From Streptococcus pantholopis (GTDB lineage: Bacteria > Bacillota > Bacilli > Lactobacillales > Streptococcaceae): a DNA stretch of 64,000 bases. Both the position numbers and the translations under genes were made by a program. Below the pieces are notes generated by a model. That model searched no databases, was not told the origin of the DNA, and was given only the letters and a program-made list of their open reading frames with translations. The stretch's first letter is position 1; each line of letters opens with the position of its first letter. Shown one piece after another: positions 27,159-36,727 of the stretch. The stretch spans positions 1,860,001-1,924,000 of the forward strand of contig NZ_CP014699.1 in NCBI RefSeq assembly GCF_001642085.1, given 5' to 3'.

Positions 27159-28483
27159 TCAAGATACTGTTCTATATCAGAGATGAGCACCTTCAGCTTT
27201 GTAATGCGACCGTCTTTAACCTTATCATTGATAATATGCAGATGTTTCTCCTTACTGTCCACTTCAAAGCTTTCCTTTTCTTCCTGACTGGGAATCGTGC
27301 CGACACCGGTCAGATAGTAGCCGGCTATCGTGTCAACATCATCGCTTTCCAGTTCAACATCAAAGTGTTCATTAAAGTCGTTTAAAGTCATCGTCCCCTG
27401 AACAATATAGGTATTATCCCCGATAGCGTGGACGAACTGCTCAACCTTGTCCGTTTCATCATCGATTTCACCGACGATTTCCTCCAATAAATCCTCGAGA
27501 GTGACCAAACCAGCAACCCCACCGTATTCATCCAGCAAGATAGCCATTTGATTTTGAGTATTGCGGAGCTGTCTCAGCAAATCATCAATAAAGATTGTTT
27601 CGGGAACAAAAAGCGGATCCTGCAGAAGCTTGCGCAGGACAATATTGGCAAAGCCATCGCGAAATCCCACATCTAAAATCCGTTTAGTATGAAGAACACC
27701 GATAACCTTATCGCGGTCATCATCATAGACAGGTATACGGGAGAAGTTTTTCTTTAAAATCTCTTCAATATTTTCTCTAGTATCATTGTTAATGTCAATC
27801 ATGAAGGCATCTGTCCGAGGAACCATCACCTCGCGCGCCATCATTTCATCCAGTGAAAACACTCCCTGCAGCATTTCAATCTCTTCTGCATCAAGTGTTT
27901 CCTCGCTGTTTGACAGCATATACTCAATTTCATCCCGTGTCATTTTTTCATCAGCATCATCGAAAGTCATAGGAGTAATCCGGCTCAATACATTGGTCGA
28001 AGCTGATAAAAGCCAGACAAAAGGGCTGACAAGCTTGCCGAGCACAATAATGACAGGCGCTGAAATAATAGCCAATCTGTCCTTAAGATTCATTGCGATA
28101 CGCTTAGGGTAAAGTTCTCCCAAGACGATGGACACATAGGTTAAAAAAATAAGCGCAATGAGACTTCCTGCCGTTTTGGCCGTTGCTGAATTTCCAAACC
28201 AAACGGCAACCTGTGTTCCCAAAGAATCAGCTAAACTGGCCCCAGAAAGCAGGCCGATAAAAGTAATACCAACCTGAATGGTTGATAAAAAGTTATTAGG
28301 CTTGTCAAGGACTGACAGCAAGCGGCTATAATTTTTATCGCCTTCTTCTGCTTTTTGCTCTACTCGCGAACGGTTGAGCGAGACCAAGGCCATTTCACTG
28401 GCTGAGAAAAAGGCATTTAAAAGCGTCAAAATCAGTAGTAAAATAAATTGAAAAAGTAAGGGCTGACTGCCGGGGTCTTCCAT
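27149..28483 (-). CDS. CNNM/CBS-domain protein (HlyC/CorC family)
   Basis: Membrane protein of 444 residues: a DUF21/CNNM domain with about four hydrophobic segments (residues 10-190), a CBS pair with MVPRTDAFMID and VIGVLHTKRIL, and a C-terminal CorC_HlyC transporter-associated domain (GTMTLNDFNEHF). Often annotated hemolysin; CNNM proteins are linked to magnesium or divalent-cation export. The exact substrate is not evident. Transcribed alone from a TATAAT promoter near 28517. Confidence 0.9.
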   Translation of the reverse strand: MEDPGSQPLLFQFILLLILTLLNAFFSASEMALVSLNRSRVEQKAEEGDKNYSRLLSVLDKPNNFLSTIQVGITFIGLLSGASLADSLGTQVAVWFGNSATAKTAGSLIALIFLTYVSIVLGELYPKRIAMNLKDRLAIISAPVIIVLGKLVSPFVWLLSASTNVLSRITPMTFDDADEKMTRDEIEYMLSNSEETLDAEEIEMLQGVFSLDEMMAREVMVPRTDAFMIDINNDTRENIEEILKKNFSRIPVYDDDRDKVIGVLHTKRILDVGFRDGFANIVLRKLLQDPLFVPETIFIDDLLRQLRNTQNQMAILLDEYGGVAGLVTLEDLLEEIVGEIDDETDKVEQFVHAIGDNTYIVQGTMTLNDFNEHFDVELESDDVDTIAGYYLTGVGTIPSQEEKESFEVDSKEKHLHIINDKVKDGRITKLKVLISDIEQYLEED

Positions 28484-28684
28484 TGGTTATTTCTCCTAAA
28501 AAGTGATAGTATTCCCATTATAGCACATTTCCTAAAGATTGACGATAAGCTGGCTATTTTTAATCCTGCTGTCATCAAAAAAACATCTTTGCCTTTTCGT
28601 CTGCCGTCTATTGGACTTAAAACCTCAACCAGCCTTGGGGCAGATCTGCTTTACCTATAAGGGCAGATCCTTACCAACTCCTGC

Positions 28685-28714
28685 TTGGCTATACCCTTTT
28701 AGATATGCTATAAT
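28685..28714 (+). promoter_or_regulatory. Probable promoter for the ABC ATPase gene
   Basis: TTGGCT, 18-base spacer, TATAAT. Two repeat copies lie between this and the gene at 29067, giving a leader of about 350 bases. Between 28540 and 28680 no gene is seen. Confidence 0.5.
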
Positions 28715-28726
28715 GAAAAAGACTAA

Positions 28727-29056
28727 ATTGAACACGGGCTAAACGCTGCGGGAAAAAGCATGGTCAAATATAGAACTGATTTCACAGTTAGGCAGCCGTA
28801 AACGTCTGAAGGCTTTGTCGTCCTACGGCCGACCGCACCCTTCTAGTCGTTCTGGCAGGGGGGCGTCTGCGAAATCAGAGATTTCGGACTTACCGCCTAT
28901 TTTCCTTTTGCCTTTTTTACGGGCTTTGTATCTTGTTAATTGAACACGCCCTAAACGCTGCGGGAAAAAGATAGCCTGACCTCGAATCTTTTTGGATTCA
29001 TCGGTCAGTCTCCTATTTTCCTTTTGCGTTTTTTACGGGCTTTGTATCTTGTTTAA
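28727..29056 (+). repeat. Tandem intergenic repeats
   Basis: Two units in tandem. 28727-28937 is the full form: it starts AATTGAACACG..CTAAACGCTGCGGGAAAAA, has CCGTAAACGTCTGAAGGC inside and ends CGGGCTTTGTATCTTG. 28938-29056 is a short form with a different centre. The unit ends immediately before the ribosome site of the next gene. Confidence 0.8.
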
Positions 29057-29066
29057 GGGGGGAAGG

Positions 29067-29852
29067 ATGGCGGTTATTTCTCTGAAAAATGTCAGCCTTA
29101 TCAGACAGAATCAAACACTTTTAAAGAATCTTAACTGGACAGTAGAAAGAGGGCAGACTTGGGCAGTTTTGGGGCTGAACGGTTCTGGAAAAACGACATT
29201 GCTCAAACTCCTCATGGCCGAATATTTTCCTTCAGAAGGGGAAATGGAAATTTTAGGGCTGTCCTTTGGACAGGGGGACATAGCTGAAATCCGTAAAAAA
29301 ATCGGTACTGTCGGTTCTTTTATCGCTGAACGGCTGCCAAAGCAGATGCTGGCAGAAAAAATTGTTTTGACCGGTAAATATAAATCCAGTATCCTCTATA
29401 AAGCCTACGGCGAAAAAGAGCTCGGTGAAGCAAGAGAAATGCTGACGATGCTCGGCGGCAGGCATTTGCTGGGACGGCCTTATGCTAGTCTCTCACAAGG
29501 CGAAAAGCAGCTCCTGCTCATTGCCCGCAGTCTGATGGAAGAACCGGAAATCATCATTTTAGATGAGGCGACCAGCGGTCTGGATCTCTTTGCCCGGGAA
29601 AAACTTTTATCACAGATTGAAAGTATTGCAAAGCTGCCAAAGGCACCGACTCTGATTTTTGTTACGCACCATGCCGAAGAAATTACTAAAAGTATGGAGC
29701 ATATCCTTCTGCTGCGCAGGGGTGAAATCATTGCCCAGGGTAAAAAAGAAGACGTCATTGCTCCTCATGTACTGGAAAATTTTTATGAAAATCCTGTCAG
29801 CATTCTGCCCATTGATAAGCAGCGTTTTTTTATCAAACCGGAAATCAAATAA
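29067..29852 (+). CDS. ABC transporter ATP-binding protein (YlmA-like)
   Basis: Single ATPase of 261 residues: Walker A GLNGSGKTTLLKL, signature LSQGEKQ, Walker B IIILDEATSGLD, and the switch His in FVTHH. No membrane partner is adjacent, and YlmA-like ATPases are usually orphan. The start at 29067 follows GGGGGGAAGG; the frame extends upstream through the repeat to 28992 without support. Substrate unknown. Confidence 0.85.
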   Translation: MAVISLKNVSLIRQNQTLLKNLNWTVERGQTWAVLGLNGSGKTTLLKLLMAEYFPSEGEMEILGLSFGQGDIAEIRKKIGTVGSFIAERLPKQMLAEKIVLTGKYKSSILYKAYGEKELGEAREMLTMLGGRHLLGRPYASLSQGEKQLLLIARSLMEEPEIIILDEATSGLDLFAREKLLSQIESIAKLPKAPTLIFVTHHAEEITKSMEHILLLRRGEIIAQGKKEDVIAPHVLENFYENPVSILPIDKQRFFIKPEIK

Positions 29853-29940
29853 AAAGCGGCAGCCTTTAATCCGCACCTCAAAAGTTAAACATAAAACCTA
29901 ATGGGTGCAGATTACTTAAAAACTGTCGCTTTTTATTAAA
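29850..29940. terminator. Bidirectional terminator structure
   Basis: The outer arms AAAAAGCGGCAG and CTGTCGCTTTTTATT enclose smaller hairpins. T-runs on both strands let it serve the ABC gene and the convergent methyltransferase gene. Confidence 0.6.
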
Positions 29941-30014
29941 ACAGATTTTGCATATTGGGAATTGATACGGATCAAATCCATGTGAAAGTAGGGAGCAGCC
30001 CTGCTTTTTATATC

Positions 30015-30560
30015 TTATTTTAACTTTTCAATCATGATTAAAAAAGGCGGGGTATTGATTTGGTTTAAAGGCTGGTAAAGCATAGTTGAATATTGAGTTT
30101 GCGGCAAGCTTTTTACAAAAGTCAAAACAGCGTCTTTTTCTTCAGCACCGCCTCTGTGCCCATGATAAACCATCAAAGCCACCCGCCCGCCGATCTGCAG
30201 ACAGTCCAAAGCTTTCTGCAGAGCTTGCAGGGTTGTTGCCGGTTTTGTCGTAATCGATTTGTCCGTTTTGGGTAGGTAGCCCAGATTAAAGATGGCAGCA
30301 TTGATGGAGTCAAGGTAACGGTCAAGATGCTCATGCCCGTCTAAAATAAGCTGAACATTTGTCAGTCCTGCCTCCTGCAGCCGTTTTTTCGTCTGCATAA
30401 CCGCTTCTTCCTGGATATCAAAGGCATAAACATCCTTAGCTAAACGGGCTAAAAAGATCGTGTCGTGCCCGTTTCCCATCGTCGCATCAAGAGCAGTACT
30501 GTTCGCATCCAGTACTTCCGCCAAAAATTCATGAGACAAATCAAGCGGTTTTTTAATCAT
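30015..30560 (-). CDS. SAM-dependent methyltransferase (MnmM/YtqB-like)
   Basis: 181 residues with the SAM-binding motif DATMGNGHDTIFLA at 24-37, then NLGYLPKTDKSITTKP and YHGHRGG, typical of the YtqB family. In Bacillus and relatives this family (MnmM) is reported to methylate aminomethyl-uridine at tRNA wobble positions. It follows a YtqA-like radical SAM gene on the same strand, the same pairing as ytqA-ytqB in Bacillus. Confidence 0.88.
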   Translation of the reverse strand: MIKKPLDLSHEFLAEVLDANSTALDATMGNGHDTIFLARLAKDVYAFDIQEEAVMQTKKRLQEAGLTNVQLILDGHEHLDRYLDSINAAIFNLGYLPKTDKSITTKPATTLQALQKALDCLQIGGRVALMVYHGHRGGAEEKDAVLTFVKSLPQTQYSTMLYQPLNQINTPPFLIMIEKLK

Positions 30561-30627
30561 AAAAGCTCCTTTTTATTTAATCCCTGAAAGCTCTTCGCCT
30601 TCTTGCGGGCTCTCAATTGCAGCATGC

Positions 30628-31545
30628 TCATAAGCGACAGCCTTGATAAGAACCTCTGGCTTCCATTTCCTGATCTATGCTGTTGAGGACTTCCCATTTA
30701 TTCAGGCTCCACATCGGACCAATCAGCATATGCCGAGGAGCATCCCCGGTAAGGCGGTGAATCACAATGTGTTTAGGAATGATTTCCAGCTGATCGCAGA
30801 TAATTTTGACATAATCATCTTGGCTGAGAAGCTTCAGGCGCCCTTCATGATAATCGCGCTGCATACGTGTATTGGTCATCAAATGCAGCAGATGGAGTTT
30901 GATGCCCTGAATGTCATTATCCGTCACACAGCGCCTGACATTCTCCACCATCATTTCTGCTGTTTCACCCGGCAGACCGTTAATCAGGTGCGATACAATT
31001 TCAATCTTGGGGTAGCGGCGAAGCCGTTTAACTGTTTCGACATACAAATCGTAGGAATGAGCCCGGTTAATCAGGCGGGAAGTTTCTTCATAAGTCGTCT
31101 GTAAACCGAGTTCAACCGTCACATGCATCCGATCTGATAATTCTGCCAAATAGGCAATCGTCTCGTCCGGCAGGCAGTCTGGTCTGGTTCCGATGTTGAT
31201 GCCAATCACACCCGGTTCATTGATGGCCTGTTCATAGCGCTCGCGAATAACATCAAGAGTGTCATGAGTATTCGTAAAATTTTGAAAATAGACCAAATAT
31301 TTTCTGACCTCCGGCCATTTACGGTGCATAAAATCCACCTCTCGGTAGAACTGTTCACGGATTGGCGCATCAGGTGCCACGATAGCATCTCCAGATCCCG
31401 ATACTGTACAGAAAGTACAGCCCCCATGTGCTACCGTTCCGTCGCGGTTGGGGCAGTCAAAGCCGGCATCAATAGGAACTTTGAAAATTTTTTCACCAAA
31501 TAGCCGACGGTAATATGCATTTAATGTATGATAGCGTTTGTTCAT
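30628..31545 (-). CDS. Radical SAM protein, YtqA/YhcC family (TIGR01212)
   Basis: 305 residues. The cluster-binding motif lies in FDCPNRDGTVAHGGCTFC near residues 29-46, followed by the TIGR01212 pattern VYFQNFTNTH and GTRPDCLPDE. The function is not settled; the constant pairing with the YtqB methyltransferase suggests tRNA modification. The start ATG lacks a strong ribosome site. A terminator-like hairpin lies upstream at 31570-31612. Confidence 0.88.
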   Translation of the reverse strand: MNKRYHTLNAYYRRLFGEKIFKVPIDAGFDCPNRDGTVAHGGCTFCTVSGSGDAIVAPDAPIREQFYREVDFMHRKWPEVRKYLVYFQNFTNTHDTLDVIRERYEQAINEPGVIGINIGTRPDCLPDETIAYLAELSDRMHVTVELGLQTTYEETSRLINRAHSYDLYVETVKRLRRYPKIEIVSHLINGLPGETAEMMVENVRRCVTDNDIQGIKLHLLHLMTNTRMQRDYHEGRLKLLSQDDYVKIICDQLEIIPKHIVIHRLTGDAPRHMLIGPMWSLNKWEVLNSIDQEMEARGSYQGCRL

Positions 31546-31569
31546 ATTTTTATTATAGCACTTCTACTG

Positions 31570-31612
31570 AAAAAAGGAGAGTGAGGGAAAATCGTCACCG
31601 ATTTGTCCTTAC
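31570..31612 (-). terminator. Terminator of the ribU-PAP2 transcript
   Basis: Minus-strand GGAGAGTAAGG...CCCTCACTCTCC followed by TTTTTTC, about 95 bases after the PAP2 gene. The interval 31613-31706 holds no gene. Confidence 0.75.
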
Positions 31613-31706
31613 TCTCCAATTTTTGGTTTGGGCTGAAATCATCATTGAATCAGTCCCCTTGTAATAGGACTGCTGTTAGAGACTGAAAATTTCCAGCTGC
31701 CAATCC

Positions 31707-32363
31707 TTATCTTTGCTTACTTTGAAAGCGCCAGATGAAGCGTCTCTGTTCATAAAAAGGATAAAGAAAGGCAAGCAGAGCTGCCGCAAGCAGCCAGCCG
31801 CCCACAATATCTGAAGGATAGTGAACCCCCAAATAGATACGAGATAGGCCGACACTGATCAGCAGCAGGGCTAACAAGAGCTCTAAGGCATATTTCAGCC
31901 AAGTTTTCTTCAGCCTTTGTGCTGCAATAATCATCAATGCCCCAAAAATAAGGCAAGTCGAGGCAGCATGCCAGCTGGGAAAGGACGGACCGATGGGTTT
32001 CTCAATCAGATAGAGCATGTTTGGCCGAGGACGCTGATATAAATACTTAAAAGCTGTTGAGGAAATAAGTATCAGCAGCAAATTGCCTGCCAAGAAGCAG
32101 GCTTCAGCCCGCCATTTTTTAACCCAAGCAAAGAAAAGAGCACATAAGACTGTTCCTGCAATAAGAATGGAAGCATTGCCAACGACAGTCACCGTTTTAA
32201 AGTAAGCCGTCAGAAAATGCGGCAAATGCCCTCGCAAGCCCGTCTGAACTGCGGCGTCAAGCTCTGCCAGAGTCTCAGGGTAAAATCTGACCAAATAGCC
32301 CAAAGCCATAAAAAGGAGCAAAGCAAAGGAAGCCAGCATCAAATAAGTCTGTTTATTTTTCAT
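31707..32363 (-). CDS. PAP2-family membrane phosphatase
   Basis: Six hydrophobic segments and the PAP2 signature in three parts: KYLYQRPRP, PSWHAASTC and SRIYLGVHYPSD. Members dephosphorylate lipid phosphates such as undecaprenyl pyrophosphate or phosphatidylglycerophosphate; which one is not evident. I take the start at 32363 (MKNKQTYLM, 218 residues). An upstream GTG overlapping ribU gives a longer form. A TGG-TATAAT extended -10 lies just before this ATG (32371-32376), so a leaderless transcript is possible. Confidence 0.85.
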   Translation of the reverse strand: MKNKQTYLMLASFALLLFMALGYLVRFYPETLAELDAAVQTGLRGHLPHFLTAYFKTVTVVGNASILIAGTVLCALFFAWVKKWRAEACFLAGNLLLILISSTAFKYLYQRPRPNMLYLIEKPIGPSFPSWHAASTCLIFGALMIIAAQRLKKTWLKYALELLLALLLISVGLSRIYLGVHYPSDIVGGWLLAAALLAFLYPFYEQRRFIWRFQSKQR

Positions 32364-32386
32364 AACTGTTATTATACCATAAAGGG

Positions 32387-32944
32387 CTATAGTTTCTTTA
32401 AAACAGGCTCTAAGCACGTATATAAAAGCAAAAAGGTCACAGCAAAAATGAGACCCTCAAGTAGGTTAAATGGGATGACCATCGCAAACAGATAATTCCC
32501 TAAACCTAAAAGCGCGTCAATATCAAAATGAGCAAATCTGGCATAAAGTGGTACAGCGTAAATGTAATTGAGAATAAACATTGCTCCAGTCAAGCCGAGT
32601 GTTCCTACGACTGACCCTACAATATAGTTTTTAACCGTCCGCTTTTTATTCCAAAGCAGAGCCAGAGCCAACACGAAGAGGCCGAGAGCCACAAAATTCA
32701 TGGGCAGACCGATTAAGGTTGAAACGCCGCCATTATTTAGCAAGAGTTTAAGAAGCGTCCTGATGATTAAAATCGCATAAGCACTGCTTAAATCAAAAAT
32801 GACCAGACCGAGCAGAACAGGCAATATCGAAAAATCAACCTGCAAAAAACCAGCCGACGGAATCAAGGGAAACTGGATATACATCAGCAGAAATGAAAGA
32901 GCTGAAAGAATGGCAATATAAGCCATTTGCCGTGTTTTAGTCAT
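32387..32944 (-). CDS. ribU: Riboflavin ECF transporter substrate-binding protein
   Basis: Membrane S-component (185 residues, about six segments) of the energy-coupling-factor importer, binding riboflavin. It shows the RibU pattern ALSFLLMYIQFPLIPSAGFLQ-type N terminus and LKLLLNNGGVSTLIGLPMNF. Start at 32944 with GGAGG eight bases upstream. It lies directly behind an FMN riboswitch, which confirms the substrate. The shared ECF ATPases and EcfT are not in this window. Confidence 0.95.
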   Translation of the reverse strand: MTKTRQMAYIAILSALSFLLMYIQFPLIPSAGFLQVDFSILPVLLGLVIFDLSSAYAILIIRTLLKLLLNNGGVSTLIGLPMNFVALGLFVLALALLWNKKRTVKNYIVGSVVGTLGLTGAMFILNYIYAVPLYARFAHFDIDALLGLGNYLFAMVIPFNLLEGLIFAVTFLLLYTCLEPVLKKL

Positions 32945-33023
32945 AAAAAATTCCTCCAATTTTTAACAATTGGAAGAAGTCCCAAAGAGTATTATTTTGC
33001 CGCAGACAAAACAAAAAGCCCTT

Positions 33024-33220
33024 CGTCTTCTCCCATCCAGACTTTACTGTCGGTTGCGGAATTGCACCGCATCAGCTTGCGCTCGCGGACTTCTTCTCGC
33101 TTCATATTCCTGCTGCTTATTTTTAAGCATCAGCTCTGCAGAACTACTCTGCAGGCCATCAAGCTGGAACAGTAAACGAAAAGTCACCGCCGGTCGGGAA
33201 TTGCACCCTGCCCTGAAGAC
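33024..33220 (-). promoter_or_regulatory. FMN riboswitch (RFN element) controlling ribU
   Basis: On the minus strand it opens CTTCAGGGCAGGGTGCAATT and has GACCGGCGGT, AGTCCGCGAGC, TGATGCGGTGCAATTCCGC, AACCGACAGT and closes AGTCTGGATGGGAGAAGA, i.e. all conserved RFN blocks. A T-rich stretch after it (GGGCTTTTTG) may complete a terminator. High FMN would lower riboflavin uptake. Confidence 0.96.
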
Positions 33221-33234
33221 ATTTATAGAATAAC

Positions 33235-33557
33235 AAAATTAGGAACAGTTGGCAATAGTTAAGACCTAAAAATTGGAAGCGAGAATAAGCGGGTCCAGGT
33301 CAGGAACTGCTGCTTTGTCGTATAACAGCATCAGCCCCTAATTTAGACACTTTTACACTGACAGCTTAAACAGATATCTTTTTATTTCCAGTAAAATCTC
33401 ATACAAAAGCACAGGCTATGTTATAATGAAATAAACATGGGTATTATTAGCCTAAACCTAAGTTAATGGAAAGCTGTCTGTTTAGGAATTATTAATAAAA
33501 ACGCTATCAGACACCTTTGTATCCAACTATATTGATACAGACTTAGGTTTTCTGGGA
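33235..33557. other. Intergenic region with a TATAAT promoter
   Basis: No gene seen. A plus-strand TATAAT at 33422-33427 and several imperfect hairpins lie here; it may start transcription toward gpsA through the repeats. Confidence 0.4.
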
Positions 33558-33979
33558 AATTGAACACGCCCTAAACGCTGCGGGAAAAAAGCATGGTCAA
33601 ATATAGAACTGATTTCAAGTTAGGCAGCCGTAAACGTCTGAAGGCTTTGTCGTCCTACGGCCGATCGCACCCTTCTAGTCGTTCTGGCAGGGGTTCGTCT
33701 GCGAAATCAGAGATTTCGGACTTACCGCCTATTTTCCTTTTGCGTTCTTAACGGGCTTTGTATCTTGTGAATTGAACACGCCCTAAACGCTGCGGGAAAA
33801 AGCATGATCAAATATAGAATTGATTTCACAGTTAGGTAGCCGTAAACGTCTGAAGGCTTTGTCGTCCTACGGCCGACCGCACCCTTCTAGTCGTTCTGGC
33901 AGGGGTGCGTCTGCGAAATCAGAGATTTCGGACTTACCGCCTATTTTCCTTTTGCGTTCTTAACGGGCTTTGTATCTTA
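33558..33979 (+). repeat. Two tandem full-length intergenic repeats
   Basis: Units 33558-33768 and 33769-33979, each about 211 bases and almost identical to each other and to 28727-28937. Each starts AATTGAACACGCCC and ends GGGCTTTGTATCTT. The second unit ends 18 bases before gpsA. Confidence 0.9.
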
Positions 33980-33996
33980 ATATAAGGAGTGTAGTG

Positions 33997-35013
33997 ATGT
34001 CTAAACAGAAAATTGCCGTTTTAGGTCCCGGTTCGTGGGGGACAGCCCTGGCGCAGGTCCTTAATGACAATGGCCATGAGGTTTGCCTCTGGGGAAACCT
34101 GCCGGAACAGATTGAAGAGTTAAACAGTCAGCATAAAAATACGCTGTACTTTAAAGATATCGTATTGGATGACAAAATTAAAGCAACTCTTGATTTAGAA
34201 GAAGCCCTCCGTGATGCAGATGCTGTTCTTTTTGTAGTCCCAACAAAGGTTACTCGGCTGGTTGCTAAACAAGTGGCTGAATGTTTAGAACACAAGGTTA
34301 TCATGATGCATGCATCTAAAGGTCTGGAGCCCGGAACTCATGAGCGCTTGTCCGTTATTTTAGAAGAAGAAATTCCGTCCGACCTTCGCAGTGACATTGT
34401 TGTAGTTTCCGGCCCCAGCCATGCAGAAGAAACCATTGTGCGGGATATCACCTTAATCACTGCTGCTTCAAAAGATTTAGAAGCCGCTAAATATGTGCAA
34501 AAACTTTTCAGCAACAGTTATTTCCGGCTTTATACCAATACTGATGTTATCGGAGTTGAAACAGCAGGGGCACTGAAAAATATTATTGCTGTCGGAGCAG
34601 GAGCCCTGCACGGTCTCGGTTATGGAGACAATGCTAAGGCAGCTGTCATTACTCGCGGTTTAGCAGAAATTACCAGACTTGGTGTCAAACTGGGCGCGGA
34701 TCCTCTGACTTACAGCGGTCTTTCCGGAGTGGGCGACCTGATTGTTACCGGAACTTCTGTTCATTCCCGCAACTGGCGGGCAGGAGATGCACTGGGACGC
34801 GGAGAAAAATTGGAAGATATTGAACGCAATATGGGAATGGTTATTGAAGGAATCTCAACCACTAAGGTCGCTTATGAAATCTCCCAAGAGCTCGGGGTTT
34901 ATATGCCTATTACAACAGCTATCTACAAGGCTATTTACGAAGGGGCCGATGTTAAAGAAAGCATTCTCGGCATGATGTCCAATGAATTTCGGTCAGAGAA
35001 TGAATGGCACTAA
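33997..35013 (+). CDS. gpsA: Glycerol-3-phosphate dehydrogenase [NAD(P)+]
   Basis: Reduces dihydroxyacetone phosphate to sn-glycerol-3-phosphate for lipid synthesis. The N-terminal motif [11 protein letters not shown] is followed by [10 protein letters not shown], the catalytic-Lys region [14 protein letters not shown] and [10 protein letters not shown]. 338 residues. Start at 33997 with AAGGAG seven bases upstream. Forms an operon with galU, as in other streptococci. Confidence 0.97.
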   Translation: MSKQKIAVLGPGSWGTALAQVLNDNGHEVCLWGNLPEQIEELNSQHKNTLYFKDIVLDDKIKATLDLEEALRDADAVLFVVPTKVTRLVAKQVAECLEHKVIMMHASKGLEPGTHERLSVILEEEIPSDLRSDIVVVSGPSHAEETIVRDITLITAASKDLEAAKYVQKLFSNSYFRLYTNTDVIGVETAGALKNIIAVGAGALHGLGYGDNAKAAVITRGLAEITRLGVKLGADPLTYSGLSGVGDLIVTGTSVHSRNWRAGDALGRGEKLEDIERNMGMVIEGISTTKVAYEISQELGVYMPITTAIYKAIYEGADVKESILGMMSNEFRSENEWH

Positions 35014-35082
35014 ATCATCAGACAGCTACTGAAAAAATGAGAAATATGGTATAATAAGCCTAGCAGTTTAAAGGAGTTTTTT

Positions 35083-35979
35083 ATGAAAAAAGTCAGAAAA
35101 GCAGTGATACCTGCAGCTGGTCTCGGAACACGTTTCTTACCTGCCACCAAAGCTCTCGCCAAGGAGATGCTGCCAATTGTGGATAAGCCGACTATTCAGT
35201 TTATTGTTGAAGAAGCCTTGAAATCAGGTATTGAGGACATTTTAGTTGTTACCGGTAAGTCAAAGCGTTCTATCGAAGACCACTTTGATTCCAATTTTGA
35301 ATTAGAATACAACCTCAAAGAAAAAGGAAAAAATGATTTATTAAAATTGGTCGATGAAACAACTGGTATCCGCCTTCACTTCATCCGCCAGAGTCATCCA
35401 CGCGGACTGGGCGATGCTGTTCTGCAGGCTAAGGCTTTTGTCGGCAATGAACCGTTTGTGGTCATGCTGGGCGATGATTTGGTGGATATCACCGGCAGTC
35501 AGGCTGTCCCTTTGACCAAACAGCTGATAGACGACTACGAAGCAACCCATGCCTCTACAATTGCTGTCATGCAGGTCCCTCATGAAGAAACAGCTGCCTA
35601 CGGCGTTATCGCCCCTCAAGGCGAAGGGGTCAACGGTCTGTACAGCGTAGATACTTTTGTTGAGAAACCCCTGCCGGAAGAAGCACCAAGTGACTTAGCT
35701 ATTATTGGCCGCTATCTGCTGACGCCTGAAATTTTTGCTATTCTGGAAAATCAGGAGCCAGGTGCCGGAAATGAAGTTCAGCTGACTGATGCTATCGATA
35801 CACTTAACAAAACTCAGCGTGTTTTTGCTCGTGAGTTCACCGGCAGCCGTTATGATGTCGGAGATAAATTTGGCTTTATGAAAACCTCTATTGATTATGC
35901 TTTGCAGCACCCTCAAGTTAAAGATGATTTGAAACGCTATATTATCAGTTTAGGACAAAGCCTGTCGGATCAGACTTAA
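35083..35979 (+). CDS. galU: UTP-glucose-1-phosphate uridylyltransferase
   Basis: Makes UDP-glucose for polysaccharides and galactose metabolism. The nucleotide-binding motif [20 protein letters not shown] is at residues 11-30, with VMLGDDLVD and [15 protein letters not shown] further on. 298 residues. It lies 69 bases downstream of gpsA; AAAGGAG precedes the ATG. Also called hasC or gtaB in relatives. Confidence 0.96.
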   Translation: MKKVRKAVIPAAGLGTRFLPATKALAKEMLPIVDKPTIQFIVEEALKSGIEDILVVTGKSKRSIEDHFDSNFELEYNLKEKGKNDLLKLVDETTGIRLHFIRQSHPRGLGDAVLQAKAFVGNEPFVVMLGDDLVDITGSQAVPLTKQLIDDYEATHASTIAVMQVPHEETAAYGVIAPQGEGVNGLYSVDTFVEKPLPEEAPSDLAIIGRYLLTPEIFAILENQEPGAGNEVQLTDAIDTLNKTQRVFAREFTGSRYDVGDKFGFMKTSIDYALQHPQVKDDLKRYIISLGQSLSDQT

Positions 35980-35987
35980 TCTTTATA

Positions 35988-36042
35988 AAAAGCCTCTTTG
36001 GGAATCAGAACGATTGTCTGATCTCCAAAGAGGCTTTTTTAT
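35988..36042. terminator. Terminator of gpsA-galU, bidirectional
   Basis: AAAAAGCCTCTTTGG...CCAAAGAGGCTTTTTT, a long near-perfect hairpin with T-runs on both strands. It also serves the convergent rhomboid gene. Confidence 0.9.
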
Positions 36043-36055
36043 AAGATTCATCTCC

Positions 36056-36727
36056 CTAAGAAAAGGCAGCAAAAAGCATAGTGGCCATCAAAGCCAGATA
36101 AACTAAAAGAGCTGACAGGCGCTGGGTTCTGCTGAAAGTATTGGCCTCATAAAGAGTTGGCAGAAAAACAGCACACAAAGCACCGCCGATCAAACCACCC
36201 AGATGGCCTGATAAGCTAATACCCGGGGTGACTAGATTAAAAACCAGATTCAGCACTATCAATACAACATAAGAACGCCCCAGCTGCCGCAGCATCGGGT
36301 TAGAGCCAAAATAACCAATGATGGCAACTGCTGCAAACAAACCAAATAAAGAAGTCGAGGCTCCCGCTTCAACTACTGAGGGCTCAAAAAAGAAAACAAA
36401 AATATTGCCGGAAAGACCCGCTAATATGTAGAGCAGCAAGAAACGGCCCGAACCCCAAATCTGTTCAGCTATCCTGCCGATAAAATAGAGGGACAGGGCA
36501 TTAAAGATAAAATGCTCCCAGCCTATATGGACAAAAATCGGTGTGATCAAGCGCCAAGCCTGATTCGGAAAAATTTTCAGAATTTCACCGTACAAACCGC
36601 CAAAGGTTATCACCGCCTGTACTGAAGTTGCCTGCCCAAAATACAGCAGCTGCATCAGTAGAAACAGCAAACTTGTCAGTGACAATAAAAATAAGGTAAC
36701 CGGATTTCTTTTAAATTCTTCTTTCAT
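36056..36727 (-). CDS. Rhomboid-family intramembrane serine protease
   Basis: Six or seven membrane segments in 223 residues. The catalytic Ser lies in EAGASTSLFGLFAA and the His in SLSGHLGGLIGG; the conserved HIGWEHFIFNALSL segment is in the first half. Its start overlaps the 3' end of the 5-FCL gene by four bases. Homologous to GluP/YqgP, which sits beside the same gene in Bacillus. Confidence 0.92.
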   Translation of the reverse strand: MKEEFKRNPVTLFLLSLTSLLFLLMQLLYFGQATSVQAVITFGGLYGEILKIFPNQAWRLITPIFVHIGWEHFIFNALSLYFIGRIAEQIWGSGRFLLLYILAGLSGNIFVFFFEPSVVEAGASTSLFGLFAAVAIIGYFGSNPMLRQLGRSYVVLIVLNLVFNLVTPGISLSGHLGGLIGGALCAVFLPTLYEANTFSRTQRLSALLVYLALMATMLFAAFS

